A stretch of 64,000 nucleotides of DNA from QHWK01 sp035259385 (GTDB lineage Bacteria > Acidobacteriota > Vicinamibacteria > Vicinamibacterales > CAVVIG01), in NCBI GenBank assembly GCA_035259385.1, contig DATFWL010000130.1:62001-126000 (forward strand), in the 5' to 3' direction. This document shows, piece after piece, positions 9,396 to 17,147 of the stretch. Position 1 is the stretch's first letter, and each line of letters starts with the position of its first letter. Both the position numbers and the translations under genes were made by a program. The notes below the pieces were generated by a model that saw nothing but the letters and a program-made list of their open reading frames with translations, had not been told where the DNA came from and made no database searches.

Positions 9396-10351
9396 CGCGG
9401 TTCGTCCTCACGCTCGCCGCCGCCGCGGCGGCGCTGTTCGGCGTCGGCCTCGGCGCGGCCGGGCGATTCGACACCAGGACCGCCTCGTTCGCGCTGACGT
9501 TTCATGGCGAAACGTCCGCGTATCGCGACGCCGCGGTAGTGATCGCGCCCCGCGCGTCGGTGGTCATCGACGCGGTTGGCGGGCCGCCCGGCGATTTCGG
9601 CGCCACGACCGATGCCGGCACGCTGGTGCAGCAGGGGCAGCGCCAGTGGAAATGGACGGCGCCGGATCGCCCTGGCGCGTATCTCATCACCTTCGACGGA
9701 CCCGGCAGGAAGGACTCGATCGCCGCACACGCGTTCGTCACTGTGCCGGCCGCGAGAGTCCGCAACGGCATGCTGAACGGCTACCAGATCGGCGAGTACC
9801 CGGCAACGCCGGCCAGCGGCAATCGCCTCTACCTGCCGCCGACCGGCTTCATCGAGGTGACCAGGGAGAACGAGAACACGCACGTATCGCCGCACTTCAC
9901 GCTGAAGCAGTTCGTGTGCAAGGAAGACACGACGAAGAACTATCCGAAGTACGTGGTGCTGAAGGAACGACTGCCGATGAAGCTCGAGTTGGTGCTCGAG
10001 CACGTCAACGCGATCGGGTTCTCCGCCGACACACTGCATGTGATGAGCGCCTATCGGACGCCGTACTACAACCACGCCATCGGCGACGTGAAGTACAGCA
10101 TGCATCAGTGGGGCAGCGCCGCCGACATCTACGTCGATCCGCAGAACCGGAACCGCATGGAGGATCTCAACCGTGACGGCCGGGTCGATAGCAACGACGC
10201 GAAGTTCCTGTACGACCAGATCGAGCGACTGCTTGCGCAGCCCGAGTACCGGAGATTCGAGGGTGGAATGGGCTTCTACCCGGCCACTGCGGCTCACCCG
10301 CCGTTCGTGCACGTCGACGTGAGGGGGACGGCAGCCCGATGGCAAGGCTGA
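9392..10351 (+). CDS. Exported M15-type peptidase-like protein
   Basis: A 319-residue protein with a signal peptide (LTLAAAAAALFGVGLGAA), a beta-rich N-terminal domain, and a C-terminal peptidase M15A-like domain. Metal-site features are YSMHQWGSAADIYVD (His and Asp ligands of the HxxGxAxD pattern) and a second His in PFVHVDVRG. MSAYRTPYYN just before the site is also typical. A DLNRDGRVDSND segment looks like an EF-hand/dockerin calcium loop inserted before the last His. M15 enzymes act as D-Ala-D-Ala carboxypeptidases or endopeptidases on peptidoglycan; exact specificity is unknown. It is coupled to the upstream L,D-transpeptidase. Confidence 0.85.
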   Translation: MTRFVLTLAAAAAALFGVGLGAAGRFDTRTASFALTFHGETSAYRDAAVVIAPRASVVIDAVGGPPGDFGATTDAGTLVQQGQRQWKWTAPDRPGAYLITFDGPGRKDSIAAHAFVTVPAARVRNGMLNGYQIGEYPATPASGNRLYLPPTGFIEVTRENENTHVSPHFTLKQFVCKEDTTKNYPKYVVLKERLPMKLELVLEHVNAIGFSADTLHVMSAYRTPYYNHAIGDVKYSMHQWGSAADIYVDPQNRNRMEDLNRDGRVDSNDAKFLYDQIERLLAQPEYRRFEGGMGFYPATAAHPPFVHVDVRGTAARWQG

Positions 10352-10635
10352 AGCGGGCGCTGGTCGGCGCGCTGCTGGCGGCGCTGCTGTCGCCGCGCGA
10401 TGCGCCTATTCGGTGCTCGCGCACGAAGCGAACCTCGACGCGCTCTGGGACCGCGCGATCGTGCCGCTCCTCGAGCAGCGTTTTCCGCGCGCCACGCGCG
10501 AAGACATCCGCAACGCACGCGCCTACGCCGACGGCGGCTCCGTCATTCAGGACCTGGGCTACTCGCAAGGAGCGCCGGCATGCAGAAAGGATTCGTAAGG
10601 ATCTCGAGGCGCTGGAGGCGCACACGACGCGGTAA
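10339..10635 (+). pseudogene. Decayed zinc-dependent phospholipase C-like gene
   Basis: A start and signal-peptide-like segment (RLKRALVGALLAALLS) in one frame continues, after a one-base shift near 10405, as YSVLAHEANLDALWD and FPRATREDIRNARAYADGG in another frame. I associate this text with the N-terminus of the zinc-dependent phospholipase C family. Homology stops at DLGY, where a body of several hundred residues should follow. A short helical stretch (RKDLEALEAHTTR) then ends at the stop at 10635 and could be the original C-terminus. The likely history is an internal deletion plus a frameshift. The start overlaps the end of the M15-like gene by 13 bases. Confidence 0.65.
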
Positions 10636-10716
10636 TGTCGAGTCGCGGCGGCGGCATGCGCTGCCGACGGCGTCCCGTTCGACCGATGCCGATCCCGTGT
10701 CAGAATCGGTCGCCAG

Positions 10717-12330
10717 ATGCGTTCGTTGTTGTCGGCGATCCTGAAAAGCTGCATTACAACCCTCATCGCGTTCATCGTCGCCGAGGCGGGCCTGCGCGCA
10801 GCCTACACCGCGCGCAACGCGATGGTCCGGCGCATTCCGTTGCCATACTCCGTCGGCGACGACTACGGTCCGATACCGCCGTGGCTCGATCGCATGCTGA
10901 TTCTCGTGCCGGACGATCGACTGATCTGGCACAACCTGCCGAACGCGCATCACACCTACGTCGACATTTTCAGTCCGGCGCCGACCGACGCGTCGCGGAT
11001 CGCGCTCCTGCGCCGCTTCAACCCGGCGCTGCCGGCTGAATTTCGCGACAGCCCGACGTGGACCATCACGCTCAACTCGCAGGGATTTCGCAGCGGCGAG
11101 TTCGGTGCGCCCCGCGCCGGCGCGCTTCGCGTCGCGTGCATCGGCGACTCGTGGACCTTCGGTATGAACGTCGAGCAGGACCGAACCTATCCGAGCCGGC
11201 TGCTCGCTGATCTTCGCGCCGCGCGAGCAGACGTGGAGGTCGAGAATTTCGGCGTCCTCGGCTACTCGTCGTTTCAGGGCCTGGAGCTCCTGAAGGCGCG
11301 CGTCCTCGACCGGCATCCCGACGTCGTCGCGATCGGATTCGGGATGAACGATTCCGAAGTGGCCGGGTACCGGGACCGCGACATGGTGTCGGCATCGCGT
11401 CCGCCGGTCGGCACACGGCTCCGCGAGGAGGCGGAGGAGCTCGAGCTCTACAAGCTGTTGAAGTACCTGGCGCTGACCCTCCGCTTCCATCCAAAGCCGA
11501 TGGACGTTTTCCTGCGCGAGCAATCGAGAGATCGCGGATCCGGATCGGTCGACTACAGCACGATCGAGCCGTGGACACGCGTGTCCCCGCAGAACTTCGA
11601 GTCGAACCTGCGCGAGATGATCGCTCTGTCGCGGTCGACGGGCGCAGCCGTGATCCTGCTCGACAACGAGCTGTGGGCCGAGAGCCCGTATCGCACGCTT
11701 CTGAAAACCGTCGCCGCCGATACCAGGGTGCCGCTCGTCGACAGCCTGCAGCTCGTTAGCGACGCGCGCGCGAAAATGGAGCGCGCCATCGAAGCCCGTC
11801 TCGGCCTCGCCGCCCCTCCCGCCCCTCCTGCCCCTCCCGCCCTTCCTGCCCAAACCACCGTCATCTTCCGCGTCGCCAGAGGTCGATACGCCGTCCCGCG
11901 CGCGATCTCGATCGCCGGCACCGATCCCCAGCTTGGAGACGCGTCACCGAACACCGTGCTGATGCACGACGATGGGAAAGGCGGAGACGAGCGGGCGGGC
12001 GACGACGTCTGGAGTCTCGAGGCGACGTTCGCCGCGGGAACGCATCTTTCTTACGTGTACACGAACAGCGGGACGCCAGGGCGCTGGGAAGGGCTCGACG
12101 TCCCGCACATCCGCACCGTCGTCATTCCCGCATCTCCGGACGGCGCGCCGGTCTACCTGCCGATTGAAACGTTCGGCGAGATCTATATGCAGGCCGACGA
12201 CTGGCACACCAACGCGGCCGGGTACGAGCTGATCGCGAGGGCAGTGGCCGACGCGATCGGCACGACGGTCCGGCCGAAGCCGGACCGTGCCGCAGTCAGG
12301 CGCGGCCGCAGCCGCATCGCCGGATCGTGA
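10717..12330 (+). CDS. SGNH/GDSL hydrolase with inserted carbohydrate-binding-like domain
   Basis: A 537-residue protein with an N-terminal membrane segment. SGNH blocks are IGDSWTFG (block I, nucleophile Ser), GFGMND (block III) and DDWHTN (block V, catalytic Asp and His). Between blocks III and V an Ala/Pro-rich linker (PPAPPAPPALPA, encoded by a CTCCCGCCC-type tandem at 11812-11853) introduces a beta-sandwich-like domain of about 90 residues (TTVIFRV to IRTVVIP) resembling starch-binding-type modules. Family members are esterases or O-acetyl hydrolases acting on glycans outside the membrane. Substrate is unknown; the inserted module suggests a carbohydrate. No strong ribosome-binding site is seen. 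Confidence 0.8.
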   Translation: MRSLLSAILKSCITTLIAFIVAEAGLRAAYTARNAMVRRIPLPYSVGDDYGPIPPWLDRMLILVPDDRLIWHNLPNAHHTYVDIFSPAPTDASRIALLRRFNPALPAEFRDSPTWTITLNSQGFRSGEFGAPRAGALRVACIGDSWTFGMNVEQDRTYPSRLLADLRAARADVEVENFGVLGYSSFQGLELLKARVLDRHPDVVAIGFGMNDSEVAGYRDRDMVSASRPPVGTRLREEAEELELYKLLKYLALTLRFHPKPMDVFLREQSRDRGSGSVDYSTIEPWTRVSPQNFESNLREMIALSRSTGAAVILLDNELWAESPYRTLLKTVAADTRVPLVDSLQLVSDARAKMERAIEARLGLAAPPAPPAPPALPAQTTVIFRVARGRYAVPRAISIAGTDPQLGDASPNTVLMHDDGKGGDERAGDDVWSLEATFAAGTHLSYVYTNSGTPGRWEGLDVPHIRTVVIPASPDGAPVYLPIETFGEIYMQADDWHTNAAGYELIARAVADAIGTTVRPKPDRAAVRRGRSRIAGS

Positions 12331-12417
12331 TTCAGCCGATGCTCGCGAGCGATGCACGCGAGCGGAGGCGGGAACGGGTGGCCCTACATGTACCTGAAGT
12401 CGATACAGCAGTGGGCT

Positions 12418-13095
12418 TCAACCGGACCGTGACTCCAATCTTCCGTTCCTCAACCGCACGATCCGCGTCGCGAATTCCTCCGCGAAATCATCGTCGTGCG
12501 TCGAGATGACGAGCGTCCGCCCCTGTTGCCGCAGGCCGGCGAGCAACGCGCCGAGCTCGGCGCGGCGCTCGGGATCGAGCGAGGCGGTCGGCTCGTCCAT
12601 CAGCAGCACCGGCGGGTCGACGGCCAACGCCCGCGCGATCGCGACGCGCTGCGCCTCGCCGCCCGACAACTGCCGCGGCAGCGCCTCGGCGCGGTGCTCG
12701 ACGCCGAACGTCTTCAGCAGATCGAGGGCGCGCCTCTTCGCCTCGGCAGGCGACACGCCGTGCGCGTGGACCGGCGCCAGGCAGACGTTCGCGACGGCGG
12801 TCAGGTGCTCGAACAGGCAGTGAAACTGAAACACCATCCCGACCTTGCGCCGCAGCGCGTGCAGCGTTTTCCTCGACAGCTCGCTCCCGCCGGCGAGCGC
12901 GACGCCGTCGATCGTCACCGTGCCCGCGTTGAACCGTTCGAGCCCGGCAACCGCGCGCAGGATCGTCGTCTTGCCGGACCCTGACGGCCCCATCAGCGCG
13001 AGGATCTCGCCGCGCTCGACGGCGAGGCTCACGCCGTCGAGAATCGTCCGCGAGCCGCGCGCGAGCCGCAGGTCGGCAATCTCGAGCACCGTCAC
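12418..13095 (-). CDS. Polar amino-acid ABC transporter ATP-binding protein
   Basis: A 225-residue ATPase with Walker A GPSGSGKTT, Q-loop VFQF, signature LSGGEAQR, Walker B LLMDEPTASLD and switch STHDD. The family is that of GlnQ/HisP-type importers of amino acids. The start is the GTG at 13095, which overlaps the stop of the upstream permease gene (GTGA), so the two are translationally coupled and the pair forms a complete importer. The long open frame upstream of this GTG is only the shadow of the permease gene. Confidence 0.93.
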   Translation of the reverse strand: MTVLEIADLRLARGSRTILDGVSLAVERGEILALMGPSGSGKTTILRAVAGLERFNAGTVTIDGVALAGGSELSRKTLHALRRKVGMVFQFHCLFEHLTAVANVCLAPVHAHGVSPAEAKRRALDLLKTFGVEHRAEALPRQLSGGEAQRVAIARALAVDPPVLLMDEPTASLDPERRAELGALLAGLRQQGRTLVISTHDDDFAEEFATRIVRLRNGRLESRSG

Positions 13096-14684
13096 GGCGG
13101 GGTCACCCTCCACTGTCTCTCCATCCAGCGCGCGAGCGCCGCCAGCGGCAGCGACATCGCCAGATACAGCGCCGCGCACAGCGAGCCGGGGATCACCCAG
13201 CTGCCGAGATTGGTCGCGAAGATCTGCGTCTGCTTGGTGAGCTCGAGCACGGTGAGCACCGATACCAGCGATGAGTCCTTCAGCATCGCCACGAAATCGT
13301 TGGTCATCGGCGCGAGCGCGAGCCGGAACGCCTGCGGCGCGCGCACCAGCGTGAGCACCTGCCGCTCGCTGAGGCCGAGCGTCCGCGCCGCCTCGAGCTG
13401 CCCGACCGGGATCGCTTCCAGCGCAGACCGGTAGATCTCGCTCTCGTACGCCGCGTAGTTCAGCGCGAGGCCGAGCAGCGCCGCCGCGAACGCCGGCAGT
13501 CGAATCGCGGCGGCGAGGCCGTAATAGAGGACGAACAGCTGGAGCAGGATCGGCGTGCCGCGGATCAGCTCGACGTAGGCGGTGAGCGCGATCCGCGCCG
13601 GCCGTGCGCCGTACACGCGCCCGGTGGCAATCAGGACGCCGACGGCGATCGCGAGGCCCATCGACAGGCACGACAGCAGGATCGTGATCGCGGACGCGCG
13701 AAAAAGCGACGGCAGATAGCGCTTCGTCGCCTCCCACTTCGACATCGTCGCGGCGCTCGACGAGGTGTCGAACCCGACGACCGGCGCGATCGGCTCGCCT
13801 GCCAGGACCCGCGCGTACAGCTTCGGCTGGTCGTCGTTCCAGACGCGCCACTTGCGGAAGATCCGCTCGAGCGTGCCGTCTTTCATCGCGCCGCGCAGCA
13901 TCTCGTTGAGCGTGTCGCGGAGCGGCCCGTTCTGCGGCGCCAGAATCGCGACGTAGTGGCCGACCGCAATCGTTTCGGGCAGCACGGTGAAGCCGCCCAT
14001 CATCCGGTGGCGCCGTTCGGCGAGCACGTTGTCGAGCAGCACCGCGTCGACCCGGCCGATCGCGAGATCGGAGTAGGGGTGGACGTCGTCTTCGTACGAA
14101 AGCGGCTGCAGGCCGTGCTCCTGCTGCGCGCGCAGCAGGATCTCGTAGGCGATGGTCCCGCCGAGCGTGGCCACGCGCTTGCCGCGAAGGTCCGCGAGCG
14201 AATGCACGCGCGCCGCGTCGGCGTCGCGGACGCTCAGCACTTCGCGGAATTCGTAGTACGGCATCGAGACCGCGAGCGTGGCGCGGCGCGCCGGCGTGTC
14301 CTCGATGCCGCTCAGGCCGACATCGGCGTCGCCGCGCCCGATGCTCTGGTCGATCGACTCGAACCGGATGTTGACGAACTCGGTGGATCGGCCGAGTGCG
14401 CGCGCGAACAGGTCCGCGATCTCGACGTCGAAGCCAACCAGTTGATCGGGATGCGACGGATCCGCTTCGACGAACGGCGCGCCGCCTTCGGGATCGCCGG
14501 CCCAGCGCAGCACCCGCGGCTCCGCTGCGCGTGAGAGCGCAGAGATGGCAGAGAGCGCGGACGCAGAGGGCGCAGACGCGGAGGCCGTCGCAAGGAACAG
14601 GCAGGTCACGAAGCGCAGAACCGCGGTCTTCGGGAACTTTCGCGTCTTCGCGCCTTCGTGAGAGGCCACACCGCGTGCGGACAC
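13092..14684 (-). CDS. Amino-acid ABC transporter: binding protein fused to permease
   Basis: One 530-residue chain carries a family-3 solute-binding domain (about residues 55-300; LVGFDVEIADLFARALG, DVGLSGIEDTPAR) followed by a HisM/GlnP-type permease with about five membrane segments (315-525; ELIRGTPILLQLFVLYYG, and the EAARTLGLS coupling loop that contacts the ATPase). Such fusions keep the receptor tethered to the translocator. With the ATPase gene downstream it should import polar amino acids. The first 50 residues are odd: they are encoded by repeat DNA (14530-14672) that elsewhere is intergenic, so the true start may lie further in; the hydrophobic VLRFVTCLFLATASASA still gives a signal sequence. 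Confidence 0.9.
   Translation of the reverse strand: MSARGVASHEGAKTRKFPKTAVLRFVTCLFLATASASAPSASALSAISALSRAAEPRVLRWAGDPEGGAPFVEADPSHPDQLVGFDVEIADLFARALGRSTEFVNIRFESIDQSIGRGDADVGLSGIEDTPARRATLAVSMPYYEFREVLSVRDADAARVHSLADLRGKRVATLGGTIAYEILLRAQQEHGLQPLSYEDDVHPYSDLAIGRVDAVLLDNVLAERRHRMMGGFTVLPETIAVGHYVAILAPQNGPLRDTLNEMLRGAMKDGTLERIFRKWRVWNDDQPKLYARVLAGEPIAPVVGFDTSSSAATMSKWEATKRYLPSLFRASAITILLSCLSMGLAIAVGVLIATGRVYGARPARIALTAYVELIRGTPILLQLFVLYYGLAAAIRLPAFAAALLGLALNYAAYESEIYRSALEAIPVGQLEAARTLGLSERQVLTLVRAPQAFRLALAPMTNDFVAMLKDSSLVSVLTVLELTKQTQIFATNLGSWVIPGSLCAALYLAMSLPLAALARWMERQWRVTPP
14530..14672. repeat. CGCAGAG / CGAAGACGCGAAAG repeat tract inside a coding start
   Basis: On the plus strand this stretch reads as degenerate GCGCAGAG-type units (14530-14580), then CACGAAGCGCAGAAC and CTTTCGCGTCTTCGCGCCTTCGTG (about 14637-14662). 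The second element is one arm of the GCCACGAAGGCACGAAGAC family seen at 20370 and 46640. Here it forms the signal-peptide region of the binding-protein/permease gene rather than lying between genes. Confidence 0.6.
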
Positions 14685-14713
14685 TGTTGTAGATTCTACG
14701 CGGAGGCGTTTCG

Positions 14714-15562
14714 ATGGCGACTGTGGGATTTCTCGGAACCGGATTGCTGGGCAGCGGCATGGTCGAACGGATGCTGCGCCAGGGAAACGTGGTGACGGTG
14801 TGGAATCGAACGGCGTCGAAAGCGCGCGCGCTCGAGCCGCTCGGCGCGAAGGTCGCGCCGACGCCCGGCGGCGCGGTTGCCGGGGCCGAGCGCGTACACA
14901 TGACGCTGCCTGACGATGCCGTCGTCGAGCAGATCGTCGAGAGCATCCGCGGCGATCTGCGGGCGGACGCGATCGTGATCGATCACTCGACGACGTCGCC
15001 GCGCGGAACGGCGGCTCGCGTTCCGCGGCTGAATGCCGCCGGCGTCAGGTTCCTGCACGCGCCGGTGTTCATGTCGCCGCAGATGGCGCGCGACGGCGTC
15101 GGCATCGTCCTGGCATCCGGTCCGCGCGACCTCTTCGAGGACGCACGGCCGGCTCTGGAGCAGATGACCGGCGAGGTCTGGTACGCCGGCGAGCAGCCCG
15201 ATCGCGCCGCAGCCTACAAGATTTTCGGCAACTCGATGCTGTTCGTGATTGCCGCCGGCGTCGCCGACGTGTTCGCGATGGCAAAGGGCCTGGACATCCC
15301 GCCGGCCGACGCGCTCGCAGTGTTCTCGAAGTTCCAGCCGGCGGGCGTGATCAGGTCGCGCGGCGAGAAGATGGCGCGCGGCGATTTCAGCGCCACCTTC
15401 GAGCTGTCGATGGCGCGCAAGGACCTGCGGCTGATGCTGGAAGCGGCCGGCGAGCAGCCGATGGCTGTGCTGCCGGCGATCGCCGCGCGCATGGACGACG
15501 CGATCGCGAAGGGTCACGGGCGGGAGGATCTGGGAGTCATCGCGGCGGATGTCGTTCGATGA
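14714..15562 (+). CDS. NAD(P)-dependent beta-hydroxyacid dehydrogenase family protein
   Basis: A 282-residue enzyme with an N-terminal Rossmann motif GFLGTGLLGSGM, the following NRT dipeptide region (VTVWNRTASKA) typical of NADP-binding members, and the C-terminal helical domain with the catalytic-lysine segment AAYKIFGN. It belongs to the 3-hydroxyisobutyrate / tartronate semialdehyde / succinic-semialdehyde reductase superfamily; the specific hydroxyacid cannot be read from sequence. GGAGG sits seven bases before the ATG. It is transcribed away from the amino-acid importer and its end overlaps the possible long start of the amidohydrolase. Confidence 0.88.
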   Translation: MATVGFLGTGLLGSGMVERMLRQGNVVTVWNRTASKARALEPLGAKVAPTPGGAVAGAERVHMTLPDDAVVEQIVESIRGDLRADAIVIDHSTTSPRGTAARVPRLNAAGVRFLHAPVFMSPQMARDGVGIVLASGPRDLFEDARPALEQMTGEVWYAGEQPDRAAAYKIFGNSMLFVIAAGVADVFAMAKGLDIPPADALAVFSKFQPAGVIRSRGEKMARGDFSATFELSMARKDLRLMLEAAGEQPMAVLPAIAARMDDAIAKGHGREDLGVIAADVVR

Positions 15563-15660
15563 CGGCGGGTCAGGCGGGTCGGGCAGGTCGGGCAGGATGG
15601 GACGGACGGGACGGATGGGACGGATCGGACGGATGGGACAGATGTTGCGGAACGGACTGA
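15560..15660. repeat. Tandem GGGACGGA(T/C)-type repeat
   Basis: About ten imperfect 9-base units (GGGACGGAT, GGTCGGGCA variants) run from just before the end of the upstream dehydrogenase gene to the start region of the amidohydrolase. In the amidohydrolase frame it would read as a Gly-Arg-Met repeat (GRMGRTGRMGRIG), which is unlike an exported protein's start, so it is probably intergenic repeat that happens to stay open. Confidence 0.75.
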
Positions 15661-15677
15661 TGGGGCGGACGGGCAAA

Positions 15678-17081
15678 ATGGCGGCGGTCTGGCTCGGTCT
15701 GACCGTTGCCGTTGCTGCGCTGACAGGTCAATCGAATCCGGCTGCCCCGGCGAATTTCGTCACCGTGCAGGCGCCGGTGATTGCGTTGACCCACGCGCGC
15801 GTGATCGACGGGACCGGGGCGGCGCCGCGCGAGGATCAGACGATCGTGATCCGCGACGGCAACATCGCCGACGTCGGCGGCGCCGCGTCGATCGCCGTTC
15901 CACCTGGCGCGACGGCCGTCGATCTCTCGGGAAAGACGGTGATCCCCGGCCTCGTGATGATGCACGAGCATCTCTACTACACGACCGGACCTGGCGTGTA
16001 CGGTCAGCTCGGCGCCAGCTTCACGCGCCTGTACCTCGCCGGCGGTGTCACGACGATGCGCACGGCGGGCAACGTGAACGGGATCATGGACATCAACCTC
16101 GCGCGCCGGATCGCGGCGGGGGAGCTGCCGGGCCCCGCCGTCGATGCGACCGCTCCGTACGTGAACGGGCCGAGCGCGTTCCTGCAGATGCATTCGGTCA
16201 CCAACGCCGACGAGGCCCGCCGTCACGTGGCCTACTGGGCCGACCAGGGCGCGACGTCGCTCAAGGCGTACATGCAGGTCTCGCGCGCCGCGCTCAAGGC
16301 CGCTATCGACGAAGGGCATCGGCGCGGCATGAAGACCACCGGTCATCTGTGCTCGGTGACGTTTGCCGAGGCCGCGGATCTCGGGATCGACAACCTGGAG
16401 CACGGGTTCTTTCCCGCCACCGATTTCGTCGCCGACAAGCAGCCCGACGTCTGTCCCGGGCAGGCGCGCGGGCAGCAGACGATCGCGGAGCTCGACGAGC
16501 ACGGGGCGCCGCTCGCCGCGCTCGTGAAGAAGCTCGTCGACAAGCACGTGGCGCTGACGTCGACGTTGACCGTATTCGAAACCTTGACGCCGGGACGGCC
16601 ATTGCCGCCAGGACTCGACGTGCTGGTGCCGCAGCTCAAGGACAGCTTCCAGCGCGCCTACGATCGCGCGCAGCAGAACCAGCAATCGCTCTACGCGGCG
16701 CTCCTGCCGAAGGCGATGCGCATGGAGCGCGCGTTCGTGCGCGCCGGCGGACTGCTGATCGCCGGCACCGATCCCACAGGCGCCGGCGGCGTCGTGCCCG
16801 GCTACTCGAATCAACGGCAGGTCGAGCTGCTGGCCGAAGAAGGCTTCACGCCGGTCGAGGCGATCTCGATCGCGACGCTGAACGGCGCGAAATTCATGGG
16901 CCGCGATGCTCGCATCGGGAGCATCGCCCGCGGCAAACAGGCCGACCTGGTGGTCGTCTCCGGGAATCCTGCGGCGTCGATCGGCGACATCCGGAAGGTC
17001 GAAACGGTTTTCCGGAACGGAGTCGGTTACGATTCCGGGAAACTGATCGCCTCGGTCCGTGGTCAGGTCGGGATCTGGTGA
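15678..17081 (+). CDS. Exported amidohydrolase (imidazolonepropionase-like)
   Basis: Counting from the ATG at 15678 this is a 467-residue protein with a signal peptide (MAAVWLGLTVAVAALTG). Metal-dependent amidohydrolase features are MHEHLYY (HxH pair), a Lys in SLKAYMQVS, TTGHL and DNLEHG (His ligands), and IAGTDPTG (catalytic Asp). ADLVVVSGNP near the end is characteristic. Members hydrolyse cyclic amides or dipeptides (prolidase-like), and the substrate is unknown. The start is uncertain: the frame is open back to 15549 through a tandem repeat, and an ATG near 15642 (MLRNGLMGR) would give a more basic signal-peptide front. Confidence 0.87.
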   Translation: MAAVWLGLTVAVAALTGQSNPAAPANFVTVQAPVIALTHARVIDGTGAAPREDQTIVIRDGNIADVGGAASIAVPPGATAVDLSGKTVIPGLVMMHEHLYYTTGPGVYGQLGASFTRLYLAGGVTTMRTAGNVNGIMDINLARRIAAGELPGPAVDATAPYVNGPSAFLQMHSVTNADEARRHVAYWADQGATSLKAYMQVSRAALKAAIDEGHRRGMKTTGHLCSVTFAEAADLGIDNLEHGFFPATDFVADKQPDVCPGQARGQQTIAELDEHGAPLAALVKKLVDKHVALTSTLTVFETLTPGRPLPPGLDVLVPQLKDSFQRAYDRAQQNQQSLYAALLPKAMRMERAFVRAGGLLIAGTDPTGAGGVVPGYSNQRQVELLAEEGFTPVEAISIATLNGAKFMGRDARIGSIARGKQADLVVVSGNPAASIGDIRKVETVFRNGVGYDSGKLIASVRGQVGIW

Positions 17082-17147
17082 TGCGCGAGCAGTCGATAGC
17101 CGTGCAGGCATGACCGGCGGCTATCGGACCCGTGCAGCGGAGGGTAC

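Noticed and set aside
12352..12432. Short frame ending NGWPYMYLKSIQQWASTGP
   Set aside because: It reads like a real protein C-terminus, but only about 25 codons exist and nothing upstream in the same frame is coding; too little to call a pseudogene.
13096..14946. Long minus-strand frame continuous with the ABC ATPase
   Set aside because: It is the out-of-frame shadow of the permease gene; the GTG at 13095 overlapping the permease stop is the natural start.
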